Below, piece after piece: positions 1 to 11,560 of a stretch of 64,000 nt of DNA. The notes beneath the pieces were generated by a model. The model ran no database searches, was not told the DNA's origin, and saw only the letters and a program-made list of their open reading frames with translations. The DNA is from Pseudoips prasinana (lineage: Eukaryota > Arthropoda > Insecta > Lepidoptera > Nolidae): the NCBI GenBank assembly GCA_951640165.1, contig OX621241.1, forward strand, positions 7,450,001-7,514,000. Direction: 5' to 3'. The position numbers and the translations under genes were made by a program. How positions within the stretch are numbered: the first letter of the stretch is position 1; each line of letters starts with the position of its first letter.

Positions 1-375
1 GGGGTCTGTATACACACGCCATAAGTATGATAAGATCTCTATACTGAATATCAAGCCATAGTGCTTCCACCAAATCGTTTTGATATGTATTATTAACTTT
101 AGATATAACAGTAGAACCATTTATTTCATTTATAACATATATGGCCACACCTCCACCCCTTTTATGACCTCTGTCCAGACGATACAGTGTGTATCCTGAT
201 ATGTTGATAATACCATTAGTGATTGCAGAATGCAGATGTGTTTCGGTTATTAAAATAAATGCAGGCTTATAATTATTTACCTCGAGAAGAAATAAATCAA
301 ATTTCGCCGTTAGGGATGCCAAGTTCGTGTAAAAAAGACGCAGTTCGGAGACCACAGAAACTATGTTGCTTCGTT
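1..375 (-). pseudogene. LINE ORF2 N-terminus: endonuclease domain, cut by window edge
   Basis: Reading leftward from about 375, one frame stays open to base 1. It carries the start of an APE-type endonuclease of a non-LTR retrotransposon: a Thr-Glu-Thr motif (the catalytic Glu region), then Tyr-x-Leu-x-Arg-x-Asp-Arg followed by a Gly-Gly-Gly-Val-Ala-Ile-Tyr-Val strand, then Val-Glu-Ala-Leu-Trp and a closing Val-Tyr-Arg-Pro. These are hallmarks of Jockey/CR1-type endonucleases, which nick target DNA to prime reverse transcription. The frame overlaps the end of ORF1 just upstream, as is usual for these elements. There is no stop in the visible part. Because ORF1 of the same copy is broken, the element is probably dead, hence the pseudogene label. 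The reverse transcriptase would lie left of the window. Confidence 0.75.
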
Positions 376-1107
376 TTTTGCGGCACTGATAATTCTGGGT
401 ACTTTATTGATATATTTAATGGTAAGATCTTTTTCACCTTTATCCACCCTCTCAGCCAACTCCTCGCGAAGTTTTTTAAGTTGGTCTCTTTGATACGGCG
501 TCATATCCGACTTGACTTTAACTGTCTTAGGTAGTTTACCTTTATTCTTCAGAATATCATAAGCATATTTTTTGTTAGTCAATATTACCTTGACAGGGCG
601 GGGATTATTGTTATCGTTATTCGGCGACGGCTTGCCTAAGCGAAATGTTGACACTATCTCTTGAATGGGGAGTGAAGCAAAAGTATTATTTACAGATACT
701 CTATCGTGACGTTTCCTATCCTCTCATGTAGTCGAGGTTGACTCAGGTATTCCATGCACTATAACATTACGACTACGATTGTTACGGTCCTCAATTTCCT
801 TAATCACCATATCCAAATTAATCGCATTTGAACGTTGGTTACTCAGTTCTTTAACTTGATGTTGGAGTTCATTGACCATTTTGCGCAACTCTGGGATTTG
901 TCTCAATCCTTCCTCACAATCATCACACAAGTAGGGCAGTTTTGGATTTTGTAGACCAAACACTCGCAATTCAGTTGCAGATAATCCACTACATTTGACA
1001 CATATTGCCCTCTTGCAGCCTTAACATGTTATTTTAGAATTCTTATCATCTTGTAATTGTTTGGGACACTTAGAACACTGTGCCAGGGTTTTTAGATAAA
1101 ATTCCAA
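361..1107 (-). pseudogene. LINE ORF1 with PHD-type zinc finger, two nonsense mutations
   Basis: This is the nucleic-acid-binding ORF1 of the LINE whose endonuclease follows. Near 960-1085 the frame encodes four Cys-x2-Cys-type pairs arranged like a PHD finger, followed by Leu-Ser-Ala-Thr-Glu-Leu, a run typical of lepidopteran CR1/Jockey ORF1. A Gln/Lys/Glu-rich coiled-coil-like stretch follows (about 780-930). The C-terminal half (361-654) is basic and starts with a Phe-Arg-Leu-Gly-Lys core typical of ORF1 RNA-binding domains. The whole stretch is a single frame broken twice: TAA at 1021-1023, next to a zinc-finger Cys, and TGA at 724-726. The TGA would be CGA before one C-to-T change, fitting decay at a CpG. 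An in-frame stop near 1107 with no ATG after it suggests the start codon is also lost. Confidence 0.75.
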
Positions 1108-1440
1108 AATTTAGATTTTTTTCTTGCAGTAGCAACACTGAACCACTACACTAGACTACTCTATGACAATGTCAATTTGCAGAATAGAGTATGATATGAA
1201 AAGTGAATGTAGGTAGGGCAAAATAAAGTTATCTCTTAATTGTCAAACACAGTTTCTATCAACGATTTTGCCATAAATTATTCACTATTTGAGTCAATGT
1301 TTTAGTCCACAGACAACGACAACTCCAAACTAAACACAACTAACACTTCGACAGTCCACTTTTACTCGAACTTTTCAATTATATTTTCGAGAGCTAACCG
1401 ACGCGATGTTTACCGAGTGACAGTCCTGTGGCCACTTTTT
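1108..1440 (-). repeat. Probable 5' UTR of the left-edge LINE
   Basis: This gene-free stretch lies directly upstream of the LINE ORF1. It changes character at about 1440, where AT-rich unique-looking DNA begins. The minus strand starts with a relatively GC-rich segment, as LINE internal promoters often do. It is assigned by position only, with no second copy in the window to compare. Confidence 0.35.
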
Positions 1441-4190
1441 TAAATAATGGCCATGTAGTCATTAAAGTTTATTAATCTGCATTATGATAATTTAGAATTT
1501 CCATTATTTGCTCTACTGAATGCCGGCCTCAAAAAGTAGTTTACTGTGTTAGTTTAGAATTTAGATAGTTTGATGATGTTATCAGTTGAGGAGTTCAAAA
1601 GTAATGAATATTAATACGCCTTCATAAAGGAAATTGTTATTCACTTGAATTATATTCACACATTTGTAAAAGTTGCAAATGTATTTAAAATCATATCATA
1701 TAATCAGTCTGATAAATATGCGTTAAGGTTTTTTAAAACGAAATAAGTTACAGTGGCTTTCTGCGACGCAAAGTCATGCTGTTTTATAGCATAAGCTCAA
1801 CAGCGTACATAAAAGCGAGCATTCTTAAGCGCTTCTGATCCTTATTTAGATCCAAATTATACAGCTTCATCATATCAGCTGAAATACGTACACGGCTCTA
1901 AGAAAGCATCTCGCATTCAGCGGCGTCCATTGACCTTCACAAGATTAGCAGTTCATCCTTATGTTAATGGTATGTATATATATTCAGTAGATTTTTTTAA
2001 AAGAAGAAGATACCCTTAAGCGACACTGTCTCACTCTCCACGCTTATGCGTGAAATGAAAACATATTATGTTTAACAATCTATAAAATAGTAGCTTTTTA
2101 ATTTCATTATTGTCCCATAAAACTAAACCGATTTTATTTTTAGTTATGACATGAGAAATAGCTAGGATTTTTTAGGTTACTAGTTTTCCTTACATTTTTT
2201 TAATTTGTGGCAGTCCGAAGTAGGTTTATTTATTGCTTTTTGGAGCTATTTCATTTAAACAAAAACGAAACGTTATATATATTTAATTTATCAAAGAATA
2301 TTTAGGACATTAGTGATACAAAGTTATTTAGATACAAATTTCATGTGATGTAACGATTGGGCATAATCGTAGAAAATTTATAGCTATATAAAATTAGTAT
2401 CGTCTTAAAATCCTGGGAACAAAATGAAGAATGCCATTGTATGAAAGAATTTTAGCTAGTAATGGCTTCAATCTCATGATTTAAATTTCATACAAAACGA
2501 ATCATTTAATTCAATAATATAAAAATAATTCATCATCAATTAACGTCACATATTATTGTGTAGCTTGTACAGCCACACACACAGATATAAGAATAGGGTT
2601 CGTGCTAGTTATATCTCTCTCTTTTGTCAGGGTTTAAAGAAGGTAAAATAGGTGTTCTCAGCGAGCCTTACGATAATGGTAAGTAACGATAATTTCCGCC
2701 GCATTTCAAGGCTTTCAAGGAAAGAGGATCTATTGTGGTAGGCACACTCTAGCTGCATAAACTAATGGACTTGAGATATATGTAATGGACAGCTCGGGTT
2801 TTGCGTCTTGAGAACTACTTCGGCAAAATGGCGTCTTGTAATTCATACCTATGTCTTAGAAATATGATTGTTTATATTGGTCTATAAGAAAAATATGCAT
2901 TTTCTTGCTTTTCTGCTCATAAACATAATAGGGGTGCGTACTTAAACATTTTTTTAAATATCTTAGTATTAAAATAGTCAATAAATACACCCAATAAATA
3001 TAATGTAATAAAAATAGCAGTAGTATAATTTTAATTACTTTAAAATAACAAAAAAAGGTTATAATAATTTAGAAATCATGTTTAATGAAGAACACGTAAT
3101 CAAACATATGAGTCTTTGTAGAGGAGACTTTATCCACTCCAAAAACTTAACTCACCGATTAAAAAATTTACTTGCGTTTTTTGTTAATATTACTATATTT
3201 AATAAATATAATGTAATACTGATCCCATTAAGTAGATCCCATTTCACAAATGTAATTCGGTAGTTTACCAATGTTTTTTTTTTGTCAAATTCTTTAGACG
3301 CGCACAGACAAAGTAAATATGTTAAGCGTAAAAAATACTAAAATGGACTCACAAATTCATGAGTTAAGAGTATACTTTGTGTGGGGATGCTCTATCAGAA
3401 TAGCTTTTAACGTAACACGTTCCTTAACAGCATGATTTCTGATATGCTTGTAACGGTGTAATTTTCAAAACAAAGAAAATGGTATGTTGCTATGAGGTTT
3501 ATTTTTCTATTACCTTTATTAGAAAGCAATCAAATTATGTTAATCAACAATTGAACTTAGAGATTAATAAATTTAGACCACCACAGGGTTTTGAGCCAGT
3601 ATTATCTGCTACTAAAACTTTCTGAAATAAGCTTCGGTGATACATGTAGGTTTATAAAAATTTATCATTCTCTTTACAAAATATCCAAATGGGAATAATC
3701 GCTTGACTTATTCTTCTATGGTTTAAATTTGTTATACTCATAATATAATTAGGAATATATCTAACGTAAAGAAAAGAGAACTTCTTTAGACCTTGGACTC
3801 TTAATTAAAGAAACTAGGCTCCCATTAAGCCTAAATAAAAACGTTACAATAATTAATGTCGTTTTGCAAACAAAGTATCTAGTTTCTAACCCAGCTTAAT
3901 ACAGTTTGTAAATAGTCTAGACGCGACAAATAAGACCTTCGTTTATTGTTAGAGAGCTATCTAATTGTGATAAATTTTAATTGTTTTAACGTTTATTTCG
4001 ATGATTATGAGACGAGAAACGTGTTCATCCCTATTACTTTCAGGGACGCTGGACTTTCTTAAAGGGCCACAATATAATCTTGGTTGTCTGGAAGCTATCA
4101 TTTAGTGACAAGGACAAGGAGTAAGAAAGAAGAAAGATGATCTTTGTATGATGACCATGTTTTTTTCTTCTATGTTTGGGTGCGATTTAT
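1441..4190. other. Gene-free AT-rich stretch
   Basis: I see no conserved protein, RNA gene or recognisable repeat here. The short open frames, such as 3078-3263, are isoleucine/asparagine-rich products of AT-rich DNA with no family signature. A CA-rich tract sits near 2570-2585. Confidence 0.6.
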
Positions 4191-4194
4191 CTAT

Positions 4195-4340
4195 ATTTCA
4201 TTATCATGTCAGCCGAAAGATGACCACTGCTGGACAAAGGCCTTCAGATCTCTACAATTGCCGGTCTTGCGCTATTCGAATCTAGCGGTTTCTAGCGACC
4301 CGCACAAGATCATCGGTCCATCTTGTAGGGGGCCTGCCCA
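4195..4340 (-). repeat. RTE-type LINE 3' tail fragment
   Basis: The minus strand carries the family's end: a trimmed coding tail with Gly-Arg-Pro-Pro and Trp-Thr-Asp-Asp equivalents, then GGCCTTTGTCCAGCAGTGG and a GGCTGACATGA end. Other copies in this window lie near 10.5, 20.2, 22.1, 22.5, 24.8, 27.7, 43.1 and 48.7 kb. Relatives usually end in (ATG)n. This copy is truncated and degraded. Confidence 0.7.
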
Positions 4341-4354
4341 CGCAGCGTCTTCCG

Positions 4355-4500
4355 GAATATCTATATTTATATTCATGTATATAGTAATATATACGTATGT
4401 TTATCAGTTGCCTGGTTACCATAGTACTGGCTTTGTTTAGTTTGTGATCAGATGGAAGTGTATTTGTTATCCTAAGATATTTCTTATTATTATTATTTAT
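4355..4500 (+). repeat. SINE-A 3' fragment
   Basis: It matches the 3' half of the tRNA-derived SINE seen complete at 57472-57715: ATCAGTTG-CCTGG-T-ACCATAGTAC, GCTTTGTTTAGTTTG, GATCAGATGG, then an ATT-rich end. The tRNA-like head is missing. Confidence 0.65.
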
Positions 4501-5635
4501 TTTACTACAACCGCACCGTTTAAGATCGTCACGGTGCCAGTTGCCTTTATCGTCTATTTATTGATTGGCTATAAGTCTATAGCGTGTCCAATTGTAGAAA
4601 ACGAGCACCGGGTTTGATTCTAGAAATGATTCTAGTTCACGGTAGGATCTGTGTGTTATTGTTTTTTTATGCCAGGATAATCTATGGAGCACCATGCTCC
4701 GGAAAATTCTCGTTTTCGGGTTAGTTGTAACATTTATAAAATGAACCTAAGCAAAAATATTTCTTCATCTGTTCTCCGCTTATTACTCGAGCCTCCCACT
4801 TTGACGAGCTCTCCAACTTTAACTAGGCTCCTGTTCTTTGGAAAGCACGTAGCACTATAGAATATAAACTAGCGCTATTTCTGGGAAAACCACCCTGCAT
4901 CTAATCGCTCTCCAGTCGTGTTGTATTACTGTTTTATCCAATAAAGTGAGTGCGCTGTGCAATATTATAATATATATACTACGTTATTGGCTGGCATCTG
5001 TTGAGATTAGATGCCCTAGCTGAAATTAGTTCAAGAATATTGTAGTTGTACAATATTATTCAAAGTAATGGAATCAGGCTTTTCTTTGGAGAAATCCATA
5101 AAATTCAAAATGCAATGTTAATGTGTAGTTTTTTTCCGTTCATTGTCAATTTAACCGAGCCGGGATGCAACATGCACGCTCGCAAAAAATATGCACATGC
5201 AAGAAGGATAATATAAACATGTAAATTACATTTTATTATTTGCACTTTGATTATTATATTACAATTATGAACTAGTTTCTGCCAGCTTTAAATTTATAAT
5301 TAGATCCAAAGATATATCAAACATAAGTGAGTAAATAAAGCAACAATTTCATCTACTAAGCCACAGGAACATTACAGTTTTCCTGGACTTGAAAGTGTTC
5401 TGTGATAATCCAGAAAATAAACTGATCAGTGTGTCAAATTTCATCTGAATAGATTAGGCGATTTTGCATGATTCAGTAATAAACACCCAAACATACAAAC
5501 TTACACATTTAGAATATTCGTAGGATCTGTAATATCTTAATATAAAGTGCTTATTATAAAAAAAGTACAGTAAAATTATTCGAATATTTCAGAAATTTCT
5601 ACTTCTAGTACAAGATTGATACGTTATCATACCCA
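4501..5635. other. Gene-free stretch
   Basis: No gene was recognised. At 4600-4625 there is a GGTTTGATTC motif like a worn RNA polymerase III B box, so 4500-4700 may be an old SINE, but the match is too weak to call. Confidence 0.5.
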
Positions 5636-5639
5636 ACCA

Positions 5640-5938
5640 TACAATAAAATCGTAGGAAAGTCAAAACTGTGTGTAGAATATTTTTTTAAAAGGATACTTG
5701 GGGCGTGATCTACTATCGATATCGAAGCCAAAAATATAGTTTTAAGATTTTTTTTCTGTTTTTCTGTATGTCTGTCCGGGCTAAACTGCATGGGTTTACT
5801 TCAAATTTTGCATGAATACCTATTACTAAGAGGTCGGGTCAACATATAGGATACATATTGTCACGCTATCACCAACTGGGGAGGATCTGTGATAATTTAT
5901 AAAGTTTAACGCGGGTAAAACCGCGGGGCACAGCTAGT
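5640..5938 (-). repeat. ACTAGCTG-type short retroposon (repeat D)
   Basis: On the minus strand it begins ACTAGCTGTGCCCCGCGGTT, passes through TGATAGCGTGA and a GACAGACA-type stretch, and ends near CGATTTTATTGTATGG. Copies in the window are at 7905 (+), 11561 (+), 15041 (-) and 43506 (+), with shorter relatives at 30.6, 47.0 and 56.3 kb. The conserved ends and AT-rich 3' finish suggest a non-autonomous retroposon mobilised by an RTE/Proto2-like LINE. That origin is an inference. Confidence 0.8.
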
Positions 5939-6730
5939 ATCTGATATAACCTGTAAATTTTTTGAGATCACTTATTTTAAAGACGTGGAGGCTCCATCTT
6001 TTTAAAACATCACATCAGGAGGCTTTTGCTCCTACAACCGATATAATAGATTCCATTGTGTGAGTACACCAACAGTCTCTGAATATCATTTAAAAAACAA
6101 GTACTTTATTAATGATGCTCAGTACTTCAGTATTATTAATGGTGCAATATTAACATATTAGAATAAAAACTATTAGGTAAACTACCTTATTTTAATGTAG
6201 CCTGAGTGCCGGTACTCTTCTTCTCTTTCTTGACTGTTCCCAAATTTTTAAGACTCGCTTCCAGCATAACCTTTCACGACTAGATACTAGAATTAATGAA
6301 ATCACTGCAATATGATATTAAAACCAATTAGGTATCGGTCACCTAGTTTTATCTTCTTGATTACTAGTTATAAAGAGGGTATAACCAGGTCTCGGATTGT
6401 GTTTGACATATACTTCATGTATTTATACATACATTCTACATACACACATCAAAATTGACTGGAGTTCAAGTAAATGTTTAACTATAAAAAACTATGTTAA
6501 TTTTTTCTTGAACCCTAAACACTTCTGACTGTACAAAAATTATTTCTTAAGCGCGCACGGTAGTCTATTAACCTTTTGACCCCTACAGTCATGTATATTC
6601 TAATTCAAAATTCATTTCATCGTTTTTTTACCCTACCGTGCAGTGAAAGGCAGCTACTGAGAAACACTGCCAGAAAACTCAGTGGAAATCGTTTTTTTAA
6701 ATAAAATTTACTTAAAATTAATTTCATGTT
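5939..6730. other. Gene-free stretch
   Basis: No gene or well-supported repeat is visible. Confidence 0.5.
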
Positions 6731-6734
6731 TTTA

Positions 6735-6895
6735 TCTGCGTTGACTTAGAACAACGCAACCCCAAGCACTTTTGCCACTTAAATAATCAAAAATTGTGTA
6801 ATATGCCCTGCTAAACAATTTGGCTTTAATAATTCTCTTAAACTTATTAGTAGACAATCTCTAATATCATTGGGAAGTTTGTTGACATACTAAGA
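6735..6895 (-). pseudogene. LINE reverse-transcriptase C-terminal relic, frameshifted
   Basis: The minus strand encodes Asn-Lys-Leu-Pro-Asn-Asp-Ile-Arg, then after one frameshift a Lys-Phe-Lys core and a Tyr-Tyr-Thr...Lys-Ser-Ala-Trp ending. This is the usual last domain of Jockey/CR1-like LINE ORF2 (compare 49086-49505, which ends Tyr-Ile-Asp-Asp-Lys-Asp-Val-Trp). It is a short relic; no reverse-transcriptase core is present. Confidence 0.6.
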
Positions 6896-6984
6896 TATGC
6901 CTAGCACGCCACGCTATGACTACGTAGTCGTGACTGTGGTGGGCTGGGCATATTTCAGTTATACGTATACATCTATAGATTACT

Positions 6985-7480
6985 GTGATGGTCAAAAGGA
7001 TAATGAATCATCTTTATACTAAGTTTGGTTCAGTACCTGAATCAAACTTGCGACCTCCCGGGCGCAGAGGCCCAGCAGCAGTCTGCTAATGCCCTTACTT
7101 TAAACATTATTAATAATAATGTCTTCCTAGCTGAGTTTCGTCCAAGGCGTCCAGTCTTAATGGAGTAGTCTAAGGGGTCCAGCCATCTACACGGGACATA
7201 TTATTGTGCACTATAATATGTCCCGCAAACACAGGGGCATTTTCTGTTCCATCACTCTCATGATCCGATGGGACGACTAGCGACACGACCGGAAAGATGT
7301 CAGGTACGAGACCGACGGCTTTACGTGCTCTCCGAGGCTCGGGGGTATAATACTGCCAACTCCTAGACTTCGGGCTGATACTGAGAAAAAAAATCCCAAA
7401 ATCACTTTTGGCCAGATCCAGTATTTGAACTCAGGACCTCTTTATCTGCGGCTAAACACGCTACTCCTAGACTAAAGTTT
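6985..7480 (-). repeat. tRNA-derived SINE-like repeats
   Basis: Two reversed polymerase III-like B-box regions are visible: near 7040-7065 (CCTGAATCAAACTTGCGACC) and near 7425-7445 (TTTGAACTCAGGACC). Each is followed by tRNA-like GCTAA...GCTACTCCTAGAC text. The 7130-7480 part also holds the ACGGCTTTACGTGCTCTCCG motif common in lepidopteran repeats. A 13-bp hairpin (arms 7192-7204 and 7213-7225) lies inside it. Confidence 0.55.
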
Positions 7481-7904
7481 ATAAATAGCGTTTGTACAAA
7501 GTATAGATTTTATCAAACTAGCAAGTATAAACACAGTATAAACTGTGTCGGTCTGAACATGACGCTAAATATAAGAGTATTTTGTAAGCGGCTTAACAAC
7601 CTCTATGTAGCGCCGGATATTATCTCTATGACAGAGTGCAATAAAACGGGAGTTACAAGCCGCCGGAGCCGTCGGTCCTTGCCGTAGTTTGACGTCGCAA
7701 TACTCTTATATGCGGTACGGAAAATGACAATCCATATCTCTAATATATTAAGCAACGATCTCTTTGTATTTAAAGAAAGGAAAGATATGATTATAGGAAA
7801 GAAATGATTATATATTTTTGTCATTTTTGGTGGATAACATTGGATTAATAATGATTATAATCCTTACTTAAAGAACACAAAAGTTTCTAAATGTTTTATT
7901 TTTT
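7481..7904. other. Gene-free stretch
   Basis: A GC-richer patch at 7590-7700 looks like an old repeat fragment but was not matched to another copy here. No gene was recognised. Confidence 0.45.
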
Positions 7905-8227
7905 ACTAGCTGTGCCCCGCGGTTTTACCCGCGTTAAATTTTATAAATTATCACAGCCCCTCCCCCGTAGGTGATAGCGTGATAATATGTAGCCTATATG
8001 TTGACCCGACCTCTTAGTAATATTCATGCAAAATTTGAAGTAAATCCATGCAGTACTTTTTGAGTTTAGCCCGGACATACATACAGACAAACAGATAAAC
8101 AGACAAAAATTCTAAAAACTATTTTTTTGGCTTCGCTGTCGATTGTAGATCACGCCCCAAGTATACTTTTTAAATAACATTCAATGTACAGTTTTGACAT
8201 TCCTACGATTTTATTATATGTATAGAT
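7905..8227 (+). repeat. ACTAGCTG-type short retroposon (repeat D), full copy
   Basis: This is a full-length plus-strand copy. It starts ACTAGCTGTGCCCCGCGG, has GTGATAGCGTGATAATATGT and a run of ACAGACAAACAGA, and ends CGATTTTATTATATGTATAGAT. It is very similar to the copies at 11561-11884 and 43506-43829. Confidence 0.85.
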
Positions 8228-8289
8228 ATTCTTCAATGTGTTCTTACGTTGATGGTTTGTTTAGAGATGGTTATGGCTAGGTTAATTAA

Positions 8290-8530
8290 CTTCTGTGTCG
8301 CGGGGTATTTTACAAAGACGCCAGCACATCAAGCTACTCCAATCTGTCTAATTTCCCCAATTGAAAGTGAACCTTATGCTTTTGTAATAAAGTTGAAAAT
8401 CTATTAAAGAAATCTGGCGTGGCGTATGTACATCCAAACTCATGACAACTATATATGAGTCATACAAATAGTTGTTCTGCTCAGGAATCGAACCTGAGCT
8501 GAGACACGAAGTGACGAGCGTGCGTGTTTA
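8290..8530 (-). repeat. SINE-C copy (tRNA-derived), interrupted by an inverted-repeat element
   Basis: Reversed SINE-C text (ACAAATAGTTGTTCTG, ATCGAACCTGAGC, GACACGAAGTGACGAGCG) flanks an inserted element at about 8317-8413. The outer SINE piece TCGCGGGGTATTTTACAAA lies left of the insertion. Compare the uninterrupted copies at 41752-41945 and 46625-46800. Confidence 0.65.
8317..8413 (+). mobile_element. MITE-1 copy inserted in SINE-C (3' end lost)
   Basis: It starts GACGCCAGCACATCAAGCTA and continues with CCCCAATTGAAAGTGAACC and GTAATAAAGTTGAAAATC. It stops before the second terminal inverted repeat, unlike the complete copies at 45028-45155 and 57152-57292. Its position inside a SINE-C copy dates it as the younger insertion. 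Confidence 0.7.
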
Positions 8531-8639
8531 ATTATGTTATTTACATATTTAATTATTTCTAATTTATACTTACTTATTATTCATTCTTTCGTTTTCGTAT
8601 TCAATACGTTTTTAAATATAAAATATGATTTTTAAAGTA

Positions 8640-8780
8640 TACAAATAGTATCTACTACCGGCAGCCCAAACAGGATCCATGTTACCGGAGGTTACGGCGC
8701 TAGTACACGAACTTCCTAACAATGCGAGCCGTATACAAAAGCAATGCTTTTTGAATGTGGCGCACCCGCCTAACCTAGGC
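8640..8780 (-). repeat. Interspersed repeat H, copy 1
   Basis: The reverse complement (GCATTGCTTTTGTATACGGC, then TCGCATTGTTAGG, then ATGGATCCTGTTTGGGCTGC) matches 40290-40370 on the plus strand. It is a short, GC-rich interspersed repeat of unknown class. Confidence 0.55.
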
Positions 8781-8914
8781 CTCTAGGTGATTTTATCTTG
8801 TTAGTTATAATTATATATTCTATATTTCTTATACATAATTATATTAGACTAATACGTTGAAGTAAAATAAGTTAATACAGCGAGTATACAGTCAATTATT
8901 ATTTTTAACATTGT

Positions 8915-9670
8915 TATTAAAACTGACGAGAGCAGCTAATACAGTAAAAACTGTGAGGGGTAACTCATGTAGTTGATTTTATGTTGGACAGCGCCTACCG
9001 ATGTTTTCAGGAGATCATTTGCTAAACAAATTAATTAATTGAACGGGTTTTTGAGTCCAACTTAAAATGAATGACTAAAATAGTCAAAGCTGTGATGGGT
9101 AACTCATGTCGTTAATTTTATGTTAGTCAACGCCTACCATTTCAATGTCTTCAGGAGATCATTCAATGATTCAATGATTCAAATTCATTTATTCCATAAA
9201 AAATTTACATTTATGTGGAATCGTCATATTTTTTTTACATTTTCAGGACAAATTGATAACTGTAATGGATCGCTGAGTCCAACCTAAACTTTATGACTGA
9301 AATAGTGCAAGCGGCGACGGGTAACTCCCCGTCACAGTTTTGACAATGTTTATGATGTTTATTTGTGTTACCCGGTATTCTTCTGTTGTTTCTGCAATTA
9401 AACTGAGTAAAATGTTATAAATCTATTTCGTTTATTTTACTATTAAACGTGCTGAATGATTACTCACGGGACTTAATTAATGACTGAAATGGTGAAAACT
9501 GTGACGGGTATTCAAGAATTTAATTTTATGCTGGATACCGCCTACCAATTCAATTTCTTCAGAAGATAATTTTCAGGAAAAAAATATGATTGATACGGAT
9601 TACTAATTCCAACCTAAAATTAATGACTGAAATAGTGAAAACTGTGAAGGGTAACTCCTTGTAGGTAACT
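8915..9670 (+). repeat. Degenerate ~150-bp tandem repeat, about 4-5 copies
   Basis: Phrases recur in order: TGACTGAAATAGTGAAAACT, GTGACGGGTAACTC, TTAATTTTATGTTGGA, GCGCCTACCAATTCAAT, TTCAGGAGATCATT and GAGTCCAACCTAAA. Starts of the GTGA(C/G)GGGTA block fall near 8953, 9093, 9315, 9502 and 9645. The second unit carries an extra block (about 9165-9240) and the third is shortened. Divergence between units shows that the array is old. Confidence 0.7.
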
Positions 9671-10470
9671 ATTTTTGCAATTAAATTAAAAAAAATGTTT
9701 TACTTTTAAAAGTGCTATCATAAGCATATCATAACGTGCGAAACTTTATTTTGCTCTGACCATCGGAAGATAGTCTTGTCTCTTTTTCGCACGCTAAAGT
9801 AATACAGGTACTAGTGCTATCACATAAATAGCACCATGTAACACAGGCGCTATCTCTAACGTAAATCTTGAACAAACAAATAGGGTCACCAAATAAATTA
9901 ACTACACAGTGTGAAATCATACATAATGGGAATTGTCAGGAGGAATATGGACAGCATATTTCACCGGCCGTGATATATCGCGCATGTAATGTGTCTCCTA
10001 ACCACCGAATTAATGGCTACACGAAAGACTACATTGATTTTGATTTACAATATAAACAATGTTATTAGGGTCCTTTCTCTAAACTATTTATAAAGGATCG
10101 TTTGTATCGTAGCAGCGACTAAAATATCGTTCATGAGAAACAGTCTTTACATAACTACAATAGTCTCGTATACAACACTAGATGAATGATACTAATTTGA
10201 CTCTTGATTTTTGATCTATATAATATTTAATTTGATATGAATTTTGATTTATTTATAGACTTTTGATTAAAATAAGAAAAATCCATACATACAGATATAT
10301 AATATAAATATACAATAAATATTGCTTTTCTTATTAATAGTGTAGTAATAAGCTTAAATTAAGTATCCTGTATTTCTCAGATAAATGAATTGTATTCTTC
10401 GTGAGAAATAAACGTCTAAAACCATAAACCATACTTTTGACGTCATATAATATTCAATAGTGACTACGGA
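9671..10470. other. Gene-free stretch
   Basis: Two opposed short frames (9729-9920 and 9868-10068) overlap here. Neither has a recognisable domain or a splice context, so I do not call a gene. Confidence 0.5.
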
Positions 10471-10474
10471 AAAC

Positions 10475-10545
10475 CTCTCCAAATAAGTAAGTTGTGGAAA
10501 GCTATGGGAGGCTTATGCCCAGCAGTGGACAACATCAGGCTGATG
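10475..10545 (+). repeat. RTE-type LINE 3' tail fragment
   Basis: It contains GGGAGGCTTATGCCCAGCAG-TGGA and CAGGCTGATGATA, the last ~60 bases of the family, with the upstream part missing. Confidence 0.55.
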
Positions 10546-10589
10546 ATACCTATTTTTTATGAAAGAGTGTGAGAGTTACTGTTTTTATA

Positions 10590-10740
10590 TATAACTTGGT
10601 TTTAGTTTAGTGTCAACAGAAATACACAATCTGTGAAAATATCTACTGTCCACTGTATATAACAGTTCTTGAGATACAGCCCGCTGACAGACAGACGTGT
10701 AGTCGAGGCTTTCCTCATTATGGAACTTCAAAATGGACTA
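10590..10740 (-). repeat. Interspersed repeat J (CTGTCTGT / TCTCATAAACTGT type)
   Basis: The reverse complement resembles 23400-23590: a GTCTGTCTGTCAGCGG block, ATCTCA-GAACTGTTAT, then a GAAATATTTTCACAG-like block. Class unknown. Confidence 0.45.
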
Positions 10741-11209
10741 AATTTTAAAACTACTGTAAAAATAACCTTACCCGAATATGACATATTGTAAATTACACTT
10801 AGTATCACTTCAAAAAGATACTGTAGGTGGTAGTAATAGAACAGTCAACGAAACGTACTTTGACGGCGTCTTTATTGCATAGATAATAACAAAGGTTTTC
10901 GTTTAGCAAGTGTATCTACTGATGATCCATTGAGAGTTCCTTTACTTGTCTATTTCTGTTGTGTCAGCATCTGGCGTGATTGATACAATACTTCGTAACT
11001 TTACACCCAGCTCACAAATTGGCTTGCTCGCTAACAAACTGAATTCTGCAAAGTTACTATACTAACTATGTAGTAAAGTTACTAGAATAAACAATTCATG
11101 CAGAGATATTGAGTTCGTAACAGAAAATATCAATCGCTGATATAATCAAATACAAGGATTTTTTTAGTTGTAATCGTTTTAAGAAATGTTTACCGGTACG
11201 TGGCAATGC

Positions 11210-11345
11210 ACCCTACTACCAATGCTACCCCAATCTGTCAAATTTATTAATAGATTTTAAACTTTATCACAAAAGCATAAGATTCACTTTCAATTGGGGA
11301 AATTTGACAGATTGGGATAGCTTGATGTGCTGGCGTCTGTACTTT
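11210..11345 (-). mobile_element. MITE-1 copy
   Basis: An inverted-repeat element in reverse orientation. Its right end reads AAATTTGACAGATTGGGATA, then GCTTGATGTGCTGGCGTCTG. The left end retains CTACCCCAATCTGTCAAATT but has lost the outer part of that inverted repeat. The interior matches CTTTATCACAAAAGCATAAG and CACTTTCAATTGGGG. Confidence 0.75.
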
Positions 11346-11560
11346 TAATAGTCTTGCAAGTGGCTCACCCCAACCCAGAAAATATTAAACCTATGTTAGT
11401 TTTAAGTAATTTTTAGATGCACGCACATCTTCGTACTAAGTGATTACGTATTGTAATAAATTTGTATATGGCTAACCTCAATCTGCAGAAAATGTAGAAA
11501 ATATCAGAGTCAACAAATTTCCTTCAAGTTTCGATTCAATTACTATAAATTTTATGAGTT

